This document shows positions 7,953 through 16,263 of a DNA stretch of 32,880 bases, one piece after another. Where the stretch lies: contig JAFRLY010000039.1 in NCBI GenBank assembly GCA_017431005.1, positions 1 to 32,880 on the forward strand, read 5' to 3'. Each line of letters starts with the position of its first letter. The first letter of the stretch is position 1. A program made the position numbers and the translations under genes. The stretch is from Clostridia bacterium (lineage in GTDB: Bacteria > Bacillota > Clostridia > Christensenellales > Aristaeellaceae). Under the pieces are notes generated by a model, which made no database searches, was not told the DNA's origin, and worked only from the letters and a program-made list of their open reading frames with translations.

Positions 7953-8864
7953 ATGGATTGGGAAGTCGGACTGATTGAATGGATTCAGAAAAGCCTCGGA
8001 AGCCTGAACAGCACGGTCGGGACGGTTCTGAGCTTCATTGCCGGTGAATTCGGCCTGATGCTGGTGCTTCTGATTGTTCTTTTCTGCTGGAAAAAGCAAA
8101 GCGGAAAGCGGCTGGCTCTGACCGTCATTGCGGTAAACACCTGGCTGCCGATGCTCAAGGCTGCCGTGCTGCGTCCCCGGCCTTATATGGAACATCCGGA
8201 CCGGATACACGGCGTTGCGGACCTCGGAAACAGCGCTTCCATGGATGATATTTCCGCCCAGGGCTATTCCTTTCCCAGCGCCCACAGCGCTTCAGCCACG
8301 GCGCTGTTCATTCCTCTCGCGGATGAAGTGAAGAAAAGATGGATGTGGATCGCCGCTGTCATCATCACGCTCCTGGTAGGCATCAGCCGGGCCATAACCG
8401 GCATGCACTATCCGACAGATATCCTGGCCGGATGGGCGCTCGGTCTTGCTGCCGCCGGGCTCTGCCGGCTGCTGGAAAAGAAAGTAAGAAATGAATGGAT
8501 CCGGCATCTGATTCTGCTGGCTACTGTGCTCCCCGGACTGTTCTTCGTCCGGACTGAGGATTATTTCACATCCCTGGGCATGCTGATCGGTATGATCGCC
8601 GCCATTCACTTTGAAGAAAAGTTCGTGAATTTCAGGGATACCCGGAGCATCCCGGCGATGATCCTGCGTCTGGCCGGCGCGTTTGCGCTGTATTTTGTGC
8701 TGAATACCCTGCTGAAACTGCCCTTCAGCAGTGAATTCCTGTCCGGCGGAACCACAGCGGCATACCTGGTCCGCGCGGCGCGCTACTGCCTGATCATATT
8801 TGTGATTGTCGGCGTCTACCCGAAGGTCTTCCCGCTGTTTGAAAAAGCAGGAAAAAAGAACTGA
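7953..8864 (+). CDS. PAP2 family phosphatase
   Basis: A 303-residue integral membrane phosphatase with all three PAP2 motifs: KAAVLRPRP (KX6RP, residues 69-77), FPSAHS (PSGH-type motif, about 107-112) and SRAITGMHYPTD (SRX5HX3D, 135-146). The predicted active site faces outward. Relatives dephosphorylate phosphatidic acid or undecaprenyl pyrophosphate; since the exopolysaccharide operon starts 630 bp downstream, recycling of the lipid carrier is a reasonable but unproven role. The C-terminal half has about four more membrane helices. ATG 7953 has GGAG at 7940-7943 at suitable spacing; ATG 7944 is too close to it. A hairpin terminator follows. Confidence 0.9.
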   Translation: MDWEVGLIEWIQKSLGSLNSTVGTVLSFIAGEFGLMLVLLIVLFCWKKQSGKRLALTVIAVNTWLPMLKAAVLRPRPYMEHPDRIHGVADLGNSASMDDISAQGYSFPSAHSASATALFIPLADEVKKRWMWIAAVIITLLVGISRAITGMHYPTDILAGWALGLAAAGLCRLLEKKVRNEWIRHLILLATVLPGLFFVRTEDYFTSLGMLIGMIAAIHFEEKFVNFRDTRSIPAMILRLAGAFALYFVLNTLLKLPFSSEFLSGGTTAAYLVRAARYCLIIFVIVGVYPKVFPLFEKAGKKN

Positions 8865-8922
8865 TCCATAACGCGTGCGCTCCGGAATCCGCCGGGAATG
8901 TACGCAGAAGATATATTCTCAG

Positions 8923-8947
8923 AGCACCTCTCCGGAGGTGCTTTCTG
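8923..8947 (+). terminator. Hairpin terminator after the PAP2 gene
   Basis: AGCACCTC (8923-8930) pairs perfectly with GAGGTGCT (8935-8942) around TCCG and is followed by TTCTGT, a short U-rich tail. Confidence 0.65.
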
Positions 8948-9494
8948 TCCCGTCCGCAGTAGTATGGATTGCCGGATCAGCTCCCTGCTGTGGGACACTG
9001 CCTCGGATATGCTTCTGTACCCCCCCCCACCCCGGAAACCTGCCTAGGCCGGCTGCGTACGGATCTGTCCATAGCCCGATCACATCATATCCTTTTGTCA
9101 AAAGAAAGCTTCCTGTGTTCTTTCTCATTAATATCATGCGGAATGTCATTTTTACAGTGTGCTTCCGGACATAAACCGGCCGCTTTACAGCCCGGCCTTC
9201 CGCTTTTGTGAACTCTATGCACAACGATTCCTGTAACATGTAATATTAGGCAAAATGCAGGATTCATGGCCTTTTGCGACGAAATAATAATGTTAAAATT
9301 TCAAACTGATCATACACAGGTTTTTCTGTCTGCAAAGCGCGTAAAACCGCCTTGGCAAACGGAAGAACCCGGGATCACAGAATTATCCGATCCTGATACC
9401 GCGTATCGCCGTGTTGTTTTTCTTAAGCAGGTTTTTGACAACCAGACAGCAAGACAATTTATTCTGAATAATTATATCAGGGTGAACTGCAGAA
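8948..9494. other. Gene-free leader upstream of the exopolysaccharide operon
   Basis: This stretch has no reading frame with a family-like sequence or a convincing ribosome binding site. The left half contains an uninterrupted run of nine C (9020-9028) followed by A and four more C. The right half, from about 9240, is distinctly AT-richer than the genes around it, as promoter regions often are. It contains small imperfect hairpins only, and no riboswitch class I can name. Confidence 0.6.
9435..9464 (+). promoter_or_regulatory. Possible promoter of the exopolysaccharide operon
   Basis: A perfect -35 box TTGACA lies at 9435-9440. The best -10 candidates at 17-18 bp spacing are TTTATT or TTATTC (9458-9464), which are weak. 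The first start codon is 31 bp further on. A weak -10 under a perfect -35 suggests an activated or conditional promoter. Confidence 0.4.
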
Positions 9495-10424
9495 ATGAAG
9501 ACAGGAACTGAGCCGGTTATGGAAAGCACACCTGTAAAGGATACAAAAGGAGCAGAAAAGCATAAGCACAGATTTCTGAAAGTGTGTGTCCGGATTGCCG
9601 TTATTCTGCTTCTGCTGGCGCTGATCTGCTGCGCCGTCGCGGCCGGGTACGCATGGCATTACAGGTCGCACTACAGAATCAGTTTCTATCAGGAAACATC
9701 CCCCAAGGTCAGCGGCAGCCTCCGGATCGCTGTTATTTCCGACATTCATAACCGCGAATACGGAGAGCACAATGCAGCGCTTCTTTCCGATCTTCGCGCG
9801 CTGAAACCCGATCTTATCCTTTTCCCCGGCGACATGGTGATCCGGGAGCAGGCGGATTATCAGGCCGCGCTGGAGCTTATTTCGGAATCCGCCGCAATCG
9901 CGCCGTGCTACGGCGTGCTGGGCAACCACGAAAGTGAACGGATTTATTATAAGGATGACAAAGAGCTGCCCAAAAAGCTTGAAAACGCGGGATTGAAGCT
10001 CCTTCGAAACGCCTCTGAGAAAATTCTCATCGGACGCGATACCGTTCAGCTTTTCGGCACAGAGGGCACCGCCTACGGGTTCGAGCAGTACGGCGGGCGG
10101 GAATTCATGGATAAAGCAGAAGCGGATCCCGATGCGTACGGTATCGTCATGGCCCATATTCCGGTTCTTTTCAACGCGCTGTCCGATTATGATTTTGATC
10201 TGGGAATTGCTGGGCATGTGCACGGCGGAATCATAAAGCTTCCTTTCATCGGAGGGCTGTACACGCAGGAGGAAGGTTTTTTCCCAAGGCTCTGTGTGGG
10301 AAAATACACACTGGATAAAGGACAGTCTCTGATTATCAGCGCAGGGCTCGGGGATTCCGCGCTCTTCCCGCCGCGGATCAACAATCCCCCTGAACTGGTT
10401 ATCATTGACGTTGACCGGTATTGA
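9495..10424 (+). CDS. Membrane-anchored metallophosphoesterase
   Basis: A 309-residue protein with a basic N-tail (HKHRFLK), one membrane helix at about 31-51 and a calcineurin-like phosphoesterase domain. The metal ligands are all visible: D83-x-H85 (SDIHN), G112-D113, G143-N-H-E146, H221 (MAHIP) and GHVHGG (240-245). By the positive-inside rule the catalytic domain should be outside the membrane. YaeI/YkuE-type relatives hydrolyse phosphoester or pyrophosphate bonds, including lipids such as UDP-diacylglucosamine. It is the first gene of the operon, where Gram-positive capsule loci often carry a CpsB phosphatase, and its stop lies 21 bp before the Wzz-like gene. Removal of phosphate from a lipid or polymer intermediate is inference. 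The ribosome binding site is weak. Confidence 0.85.
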   Translation: MKTGTEPVMESTPVKDTKGAEKHKHRFLKVCVRIAVILLLLALICCAVAAGYAWHYRSHYRISFYQETSPKVSGSLRIAVISDIHNREYGEHNAALLSDLRALKPDLILFPGDMVIREQADYQAALELISESAAIAPCYGVLGNHESERIYYKDDKELPKKLENAGLKLLRNASEKILIGRDTVQLFGTEGTAYGFEQYGGREFMDKAEADPDAYGIVMAHIPVLFNALSDYDFDLGIAGHVHGGIIKLPFIGGLYTQEEGFFPRLCVGKYTLDKGQSLIISAGLGDSALFPPRINNPPELVIIDVDRY

Positions 10425-10444
10425 CAGGCAGAAGGAGAAAAGGT

Positions 10445-11794
10445 ATGCAGGAGACAAACAGATTAAAAGCATCCGGAGAGGCAGCTTCATCCGGTATCCC
10501 CGGCAGAAGGCGGGGCAGCCTGCGAAGCACTCTGGAGCTGTTTTGGAAACACAGGTTTCTCGTTATCGTTTCCTTTCTGATCATTTCCCTTGTATTGTGC
10601 GGCTTTCAGTATTACAGGAATACTTACACAGCCGGCACAGTGCTGTCACTCGATTATGAGGAAGCATCCAAAGGTCTGGCGCCTAACGGGACCAGGTTTA
10701 ATATTTTCGAGATCCGAAGCGCCGAAGTCATGGACCGGCTGATCGGGCACGCAGGCCTGGAGGGAAAAGTCACGCCGGAGGAGCTGAGCAGATGCATCAG
10801 CGTAAAAGCAACACATGACAAAAATATCAGCGGCAGCGTGAACTATATCAGCACCTCTTTTGTGATCAGGTTCACAAACACAGGCATCATCCCGGATATA
10901 AGCGCGGAGGATATGCTGTCCCTCCTCTGTAAAACATACCGTGAATACTTTGTGGAGCACTACGGATTCAGCCATTCCATCCTGTCCTTTAATATCGATG
11001 ATCTGAAATTCAATGACGAGTACCTGATGACGGTCGACCTGCTGGAGCTCAAATGCAGCCAGCTGGAGAAATATGTGCAGCTTCGCAACCGGGAAAGCAA
11101 GAACTACCGGGATCCCGGTACGGGAATGACCTTTTCCGAGCTGGAACAGCGGGCGAAAAACTTCCATACCTACGATATTGCCAAGGCGCGTTCCTACATC
11201 ATCGAGAACGGCATCGTGAATGACAGACCGAGCCTGAATACCACGCTGAGCTATAAAATCCGGATGGACCGGCTGATGTACAACCAGCTGATTGCCGCAT
11301 ACAACGAAGACAGCAGGGGCATCCGGCTGTACGATACCGCCATGAGCGCGATTGTCATGATTCCCACACAGGATCAGGCCATGCAGTACTATATGTCCAG
11401 AACCAAAACAGGGATGGACAATATGGCGCTTCACGCAGACGCGCAGCTGACAGGCGCAACGGAGCGGATGGAGAAGATCAAGTACAACACCTACCTGACG
11501 GACAAGCTGAAAGAGAATGGTTCCGATCCGATTCAGAAGAAAAAGGCTGATGCCATGATCGATGAGATGCAGGCATCGCTTGAAAAGCTTGCCGCGGACA
11601 TCCAGGCGGCGGACAGCTCGTATACGAGCGCAAAGGCCCGCAACTATCTCAGCTTCAGCGATGACAGCGTCGGATTCGCGGGACAGATCGGCCTGATCAG
11701 ATCGCTACTCTGCGCCGCGCTGATCCTGGCTGCCGCATTCATCTGTGTGTTCCTGTGCAAAACTCTCTCCGGGAAGAAGGTGAACGAAGCATGA
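10445..11794 (+). CDS. Wzz-like polysaccharide chain-length / co-polymerase protein
   Basis: A 449-residue protein built like a polysaccharide co-polymerase: an N-terminal membrane helix (about 35-55, in FLVIVSFLIISLVLCGFQYY), a long extracellular region rich in helices and a C-terminal membrane helix (RSLLCAALILAAAFICVFLC) followed by a short basic tail. Such proteins set repeat-unit chain length with Wzy. The segment after TM1 (TAGTVLSLDYEEASKGLAPNG) matches the equivalent segment of the next protein, so the two are paralogues. There is no Walker-A kinase domain. ATG 10445 follows GAAGGAG (10431-10437). Its stop overlaps the next start as ATGA (11791-11794), implying translational coupling. 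Confidence 0.75.
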   Translation: MQETNRLKASGEAASSGIPGRRRGSLRSTLELFWKHRFLVIVSFLIISLVLCGFQYYRNTYTAGTVLSLDYEEASKGLAPNGTRFNIFEIRSAEVMDRLIGHAGLEGKVTPEELSRCISVKATHDKNISGSVNYISTSFVIRFTNTGIIPDISAEDMLSLLCKTYREYFVEHYGFSHSILSFNIDDLKFNDEYLMTVDLLELKCSQLEKYVQLRNRESKNYRDPGTGMTFSELEQRAKNFHTYDIAKARSYIIENGIVNDRPSLNTTLSYKIRMDRLMYNQLIAAYNEDSRGIRLYDTAMSAIVMIPTQDQAMQYYMSRTKTGMDNMALHADAQLTGATERMEKIKYNTYLTDKLKENGSDPIQKKKADAMIDEMQASLEKLAADIQAADSSYTSAKARNYLSFSDDSVGFAGQIGLIRSLLCAALILAAAFICVFLCKTLSGKKVNEA

Positions 11795-13626
11795 AAGAAT
11801 TCAGTGTTTTCCGCTATCTGAAAAAGTTCAGCCTGTTGATCTTCCTCCTGGCCGTCATCGGCTCCCTGGCCGTATATCTCTACGGAAAATCTCAGCAGCG
11901 TTATATTGCCTCCACGGTCATTCAATACACAAATGACGGTGCGAAAGACGGCTTTACTCCGGACGGAAGCCCGCTGAATGTTGAGGAAATCTTTTCACCG
12001 ACAGTTATCGACGCCGCTCTGGCGGATCTGGGTCTTCAGTCCAATATTGATTTCATCCGTTCCAGCGGCTATGTGGAGGAAGTGATTCCGGAAAAGCAGC
12101 AGAAGCTGAATGAAGCGCTGCTGGAAAAGGGTGAGGAATCCAGTTATATTGCGGATACGTACCGGGTATATTACGTCGGAGACAACGATTCCGGCGAGGA
12201 ATTCGCGTTGAATATGCTGGACGCGATTATCAACAACTACTATGAATTCTATGCCGGGAAATACGTGGAACAGCCGCTGCAGAACAACGGCGTTTCCGTG
12301 CTTTCCGAAGGAAAATACGACTATCTGGAAAGCGCGCAGGTGCTCGATGATTCCGTTTCGGAGATGATGGATTACCTGCTGGACAAGCGGTCCTCCTATC
12401 CGTACTTCCGCTCGGTTGAAACGGGATATACCTACAGTGATCTGTATCAGATCTACAGCTTTTTATACGATTATGAGATCCCGAGCCTGTACGCTTCGAT
12501 CCTGACCAGCGCGGAAACAAACGATATTGATCTGCTGACAAGCCGGCTGAAGCAGGACTGCGAAGACATGCAGCTGTATATCGACAACAGGCAGGAGCGC
12601 GCCGACGCCCTGAAAAAGCTGATCGATACATACAGTGAAAGAAACAAGGAAATCATGGATTACCATTATCACGGTTCATCTGATCAGGAGATCACCACAG
12701 AGTATATTCTGAAGGATGTGGAGTATGATCAGAAAAACGGTGAAAAGGAAACGACGTATGACGGACTCATTCAGGAATATGTGAACCTGAACATCAGCAT
12801 CCGTCAGAAAGCCATTGAGAAGGAGCACAAGGAATACCTGCTTTCTGTATTCGATGAAGCCGGCCGGAGCAATGGCAGCGCCCCTGCACAGGAAGAGCTC
12901 CTGGGCAAAATTGAACACTGTGCAAATCTTGCAACGGAATACTATCAGTATGTGGAAAATACGGGACATGAGCTGAACCGCTATCTCAGCGCGAATTACC
13001 TGGCGATGGTCAGCAGCATCAGCGTTCAGCCGGCGGTGAACATCAGGCTCTACCTCATCATTGCGGTTGTCCTGTTTGTGCTGGTGGGCGGGATCATCGC
13101 AGTCCTGCTGGGAAGAACCCTCGACTTCATTGACTATTTCCGGTATGTCGATAAAACCGTGCAGCTGCCGAACCGGGCCAGATGCGACGTATACATCAGC
13201 GAGTGCGCGGAACGTCTTCTCGCCGAGAATTACTCCTGTCTGGCTCTGAAGATGGATTCCCTGGGCCGCCTGTCAAGTACATACGGACGCGAGGCCGGCG
13301 ACAAAGTGCTGCGGAATTTCGCAATGATTCTGAAGAGCTTCGGCGATCCGCACGGATTTGTGGGCTATAACGGCAGCGGCGTTTTCCTCGTCTTCTTCCC
13401 GGATTGTTCGGTTCAGAAAACAGAGGTGATTCTGGAAGCAATCGACCGGCAGGTTCAGAAGCATAACAAGCTGAACCCGGATATGACAATTGATTATACC
13501 TGCGGAAAGGCTGTTTCAAGCGCGGACAACACTTTTGAGATCAGAAAACTGCTCCGCCTTGCGCTGCAAAGGATGGAGGAAAAGCAGGCCTCCCCTGCCC
13601 GGAAGGACAGCAGCGATAAAAACTGA
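11791..13626 (+). CDS. Wzz-like protein fused to a degenerate GGDEF domain
   Basis: A 611-residue protein. TM1 is at about 14-32, followed by a 390-residue extracellular helical region, TM2 at about 420-441, and a cytoplasmic C-terminal domain of about 150 residues. That domain follows the diguanylate cyclase pattern: LPNRARC at 459 (usual LTGLPNR), LALKMDSLGRLSSTYGREAGDKVL (usual DxDxFKxxNDxxGHxxGDxxL) and then Y526 followed by NGSGV (527-531), where GGDEF is expected. The catalytic GG and the metal-binding acidic residues are absent, and no RxxD inhibitory site precedes it. It should therefore not make c-di-GMP; ligand sensing or protein contact is likelier. It is translationally coupled to its Wzz paralogue. 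Confidence 0.8.
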   Translation: MKEFSVFRYLKKFSLLIFLLAVIGSLAVYLYGKSQQRYIASTVIQYTNDGAKDGFTPDGSPLNVEEIFSPTVIDAALADLGLQSNIDFIRSSGYVEEVIPEKQQKLNEALLEKGEESSYIADTYRVYYVGDNDSGEEFALNMLDAIINNYYEFYAGKYVEQPLQNNGVSVLSEGKYDYLESAQVLDDSVSEMMDYLLDKRSSYPYFRSVETGYTYSDLYQIYSFLYDYEIPSLYASILTSAETNDIDLLTSRLKQDCEDMQLYIDNRQERADALKKLIDTYSERNKEIMDYHYHGSSDQEITTEYILKDVEYDQKNGEKETTYDGLIQEYVNLNISIRQKAIEKEHKEYLLSVFDEAGRSNGSAPAQEELLGKIEHCANLATEYYQYVENTGHELNRYLSANYLAMVSSISVQPAVNIRLYLIIAVVLFVLVGGIIAVLLGRTLDFIDYFRYVDKTVQLPNRARCDVYISECAERLLAENYSCLALKMDSLGRLSSTYGREAGDKVLRNFAMILKSFGDPHGFVGYNGSGVFLVFFPDCSVQKTEVILEAIDRQVQKHNKLNPDMTIDYTCGKAVSSADNTFEIRKLLRLALQRMEEKQASPARKDSSDKN

Positions 13627-13672
13627 GCAGCGGAACAGAATCCTGCAAAGACCATGAACACGGAGACAGACT

Positions 13673-15052
13673 GTGACGAACAACAGACACATTCGCTATG
13701 GCCCGGACGCTGAGCCGTTTCAGGAAAAGGTACGGAAATGTCCGGCATTCATCGCATTCATCGCCGTTGCGTGTACTATTCTGGCCGCCCTCGGGGACTG
13801 GAAGACGCTCAATGACGCGTATGGAGCGCTGCCGAAGGCCGTCGCGCTTGGGACAATTGTCTGTGCTTTCCTGAATTTTCTTGTTGCCGCTGATTTCGCA
13901 AAGCTGAAAAAAGCAATGGGCTTTTTCCCGGTATTCCTGCTTCTGATCGCCGTCTATATCCTGATCAGCATGTATATATGGGTCACGGATTTCTCCCGGA
14001 CCTCCTCCATCAGCAGAGCGGGACAGAAGATCCTGTTTCAGACGATTACGATCATCTATGCGGTCTTCATGTGCTATCTGTTTGAGGAAAAAGCGGTCAA
14101 TTACCTGTTTTTCAGCCTGTGCGCGGCAAACGCCGCCATTATGCTGCTGGAGATGCCCAGGTACGGATTTGCCGAGAGCATCACCTCCGTTGTGACATGT
14201 ATCGTCACCTTCGGAGAGGCGGAAGGGTTTGTGCGCTCACTGGAAATACACGACATCACCTTCCTCTTCGGGCAGTTTCTGATCTACTATTTGATGTTCG
14301 CGCCCCGGAGCACGAAGGCGGAAAAGCGGATGAAGCGCTGGGGCGTGATTCTCTGTGTCTTCTTTATGCTGGTGGGGCTGAAAAGAAGCACATTCCCGGC
14401 AGTGCTTCTTGTGTGTATATATGTGAAACTGCTCCGCCTGCCGCGGAAACCGCAGAAGTTTATTCTGGCAACAGGAATCGGCCTGTTCCTGTTTTTCTAC
14501 CTGTATCTCTGGCTCACACGGTCCGGAATCCTTGTAGCTTTTCTGGAATCGCTGGGAGTCGACATGATGGGACGCGATGTGCTGTGGAGCCTGCCGAACG
14601 ACTATTATCAGCTTTCCCCTTTATGGAAGGGGCTGGGCTTTGAAGCCGTCACAGACCTGGTGAATATGTGGCATCTGGAAGGGCTTATCAACCGTGCGTA
14701 TCCGCTGCATAACGACATCCTCAGGATCTTTATAGAGCTCGGCGCACTGGGGTTCACCCTCTGGGCCGGCATCAATTATATCGTGTACCCGAATTACTGG
14801 ATAAAGAAGCACAATACGGACACCGGCCTGCTGTATATGGCGATCCTTGCCTACATGACTGTAACGTATCTGACAGACAACACCGCGTTCTATTTCTGGA
14901 GCAGCATCGGACTGAAGCTGATTCCCATGAGCTTCAGCTACCGGATTCTGAAATCCGGCAGCCAGGAGAGATGGCGTGCGCCGACGCCGGAGGAATCCGC
15001 CAATGAAATCTGGATGATCGGTATGGAGAGAAGGGCGGAAAATGCTGAATAA
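13673..15052 (+). CDS. Wzy-type O-antigen/exopolysaccharide polymerase
   Basis: A 459-residue polytopic protein with about 11 hydrophobic segments and a long outer loop late in the sequence. The loop contains GRDVLWSL and then HNDILRIFIELGALGFTLW, the pattern typical of the Wzy_C / O-antigen ligase family. These enzymes join lipid-linked repeat units on the outer face of the membrane. The start is GTG at 13673, with GGAG at 13662-13665 seven bp upstream; no ATG fits. Its last 11 bases overlap the following gene. The position between the Wzz-like pair and the glycosyltransferases is normal for a Wzx/Wzy-dependent locus. Confidence 0.85.
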   Translation: MTNNRHIRYGPDAEPFQEKVRKCPAFIAFIAVACTILAALGDWKTLNDAYGALPKAVALGTIVCAFLNFLVAADFAKLKKAMGFFPVFLLLIAVYILISMYIWVTDFSRTSSISRAGQKILFQTITIIYAVFMCYLFEEKAVNYLFFSLCAANAAIMLLEMPRYGFAESITSVVTCIVTFGEAEGFVRSLEIHDITFLFGQFLIYYLMFAPRSTKAEKRMKRWGVILCVFFMLVGLKRSTFPAVLLVCIYVKLLRLPRKPQKFILATGIGLFLFFYLYLWLTRSGILVAFLESLGVDMMGRDVLWSLPNDYYQLSPLWKGLGFEAVTDLVNMWHLEGLINRAYPLHNDILRIFIELGALGFTLWAGINYIVYPNYWIKKHNTDTGLLYMAILAYMTVTYLTDNTAFYFWSSIGLKLIPMSFSYRILKSGSQERWRAPTPEESANEIWMIGMERRAENAE

Positions 15053-16226
15053 ACTGAAGCGATTGCCGGTTTATCTGAAAAATGTATTTCTCCTCGCCGT
15101 TCTCTCGCCCGTTGCCGCGGTGCTGCGCAGAACGAACGGGGCCTACCGTCATGTCTGGCTGGTAACGGAGCGCGGGTTTGACGCCAGGGATAACGCCTAC
15201 TGGTTTTTTCGTTATTTACGAAAGCACCATCCGCAGATCAACGCATGCTATGTAATTGATCCGGAAAGCCCTGACTTCCCGAAGGTTGCGCAGCTTGGCC
15301 GTACCGTCAGATGGCGGTCGGTTCAGCATTATCTGCTGTACCTGGCTGCCGATTATCTGATCAGCACCCATGTACAGCCCGGAGCCCCCGATCTGATGGC
15401 ATATTACCATCTGCGTCATATCGGAATACATCCGGGAGGAAAAGAGATTTTTCTGCAGCACGGGATCATCAGCAACGGAATGGACTGGATGCATTATCCC
15501 CGCCTGAAGGTTGATTTTTTTGCCAGCGGCGGAAAGATGGAATATGATTACCTTGTCGCGGAATATGGTTTCCCGGAGGGGATTATTCAGTACACAGGGC
15601 TGTGCCGTTTCGACAACCTCATCCGGGGAAATGCCCCATCCGGGGAAATCCTTGTCATGCCAACCTGGCGCGGGGTAAATTATCCTCAGGGGGAACGTTT
15701 TCCGGAAACCGCTTATTACCGGCATTTTCAGTCCCTGCTGAATAATCCGCGCCTGCTCCGTCTCCTGGAGGAGCGGGATCTCAGGCTGATTTTTTATCCC
15801 CACATTGAACTGCAAAAGGAACTGGACAGATTCAGTTCACCCTCAGATCGGATTATTCTGGCAAGCTGGCGGGATTATGACGTCCAGACTCTTCTGATGC
15901 GCTGCAATGTGCTGATTACAGATTATTCCAGCGTGTTTTTCGATGCGGGCTACATGGAAAAGCCGGTGATTTATTATCAGTTTGATCTGGAGGAGTTCCG
16001 GAAATACCATTATCAGGAAGGTTTTTTTTCCTATGAGAAGCACGGCTTCGGGCCTGTCGTGCAGACAGAGGATGAGCTGCTGAACGTCCTGTATGCGTGT
16101 GCCGGAAATGATTTTCAGATGCAGAAGGAGTACCGTGACCGCCTGGATGCATTTTTCCCGGTTCGGGACGCGCAGAACTGTGAGCGGACATATCGGATTC
16201 TCCGGCAGATGACTGCCGGAATATGA
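15042..16226 (+). CDS. CDP-glycerol glycerophosphotransferase-like protein (TagB/TagF family)
   Basis: A 394-residue protein covering the PF04464 domain. The hallmarks are FLQHGIISNGMDW (catalytic His in the QHG motif), ILVMPTWRG, FYPHIEL (second His) and TDYSSVFFDAGYMEKPVIYY near the C-terminus. The family adds glycerol-phosphate or ribitol-phosphate from CDP-polyols to a glycan or lipid-linked acceptor, as in wall teichoic acid. Here it may decorate or bridge the exopolysaccharide repeat unit with a polyol phosphate. No gene for CDP-glycerol or CDP-ribitol synthesis is present in the window. It overlaps the Wzy gene by 11 bp. Confidence 0.85.
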   Translation: MLNKLKRLPVYLKNVFLLAVLSPVAAVLRRTNGAYRHVWLVTERGFDARDNAYWFFRYLRKHHPQINACYVIDPESPDFPKVAQLGRTVRWRSVQHYLLYLAADYLISTHVQPGAPDLMAYYHLRHIGIHPGGKEIFLQHGIISNGMDWMHYPRLKVDFFASGGKMEYDYLVAEYGFPEGIIQYTGLCRFDNLIRGNAPSGEILVMPTWRGVNYPQGERFPETAYYRHFQSLLNNPRLLRLLEERDLRLIFYPHIELQKELDRFSSPSDRIILASWRDYDVQTLLMRCNVLITDYSSVFFDAGYMEKPVIYYQFDLEEFRKYHYQEGFFSYEKHGFGPVVQTEDELLNVLYACAGNDFQMQKEYRDRLDAFFPVRDAQNCERTYRILRQMTAGI

Positions 16227-16263
16227 TCGGCAGAAAAAAAACGGAAACCGGAGGAATAGAGAG

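Noticed and set aside
8948-9494. Known riboswitch or T-box in the operon leader
   Set aside because: No conserved core motif or terminator-antiterminator pair could be recognised by eye; a covariance search would be needed.
9266-9511. 81-residue plus-strand frame before the metallophosphoesterase
   Set aside because: It overlaps the probable promoter and the next gene start, has no ribosome binding site and shows no recognisable sequence.
11791-13626. Active diguanylate cyclase
   Set aside because: The GGDEF signature is replaced by NGSGV and no inhibitory RxxD site precedes it.
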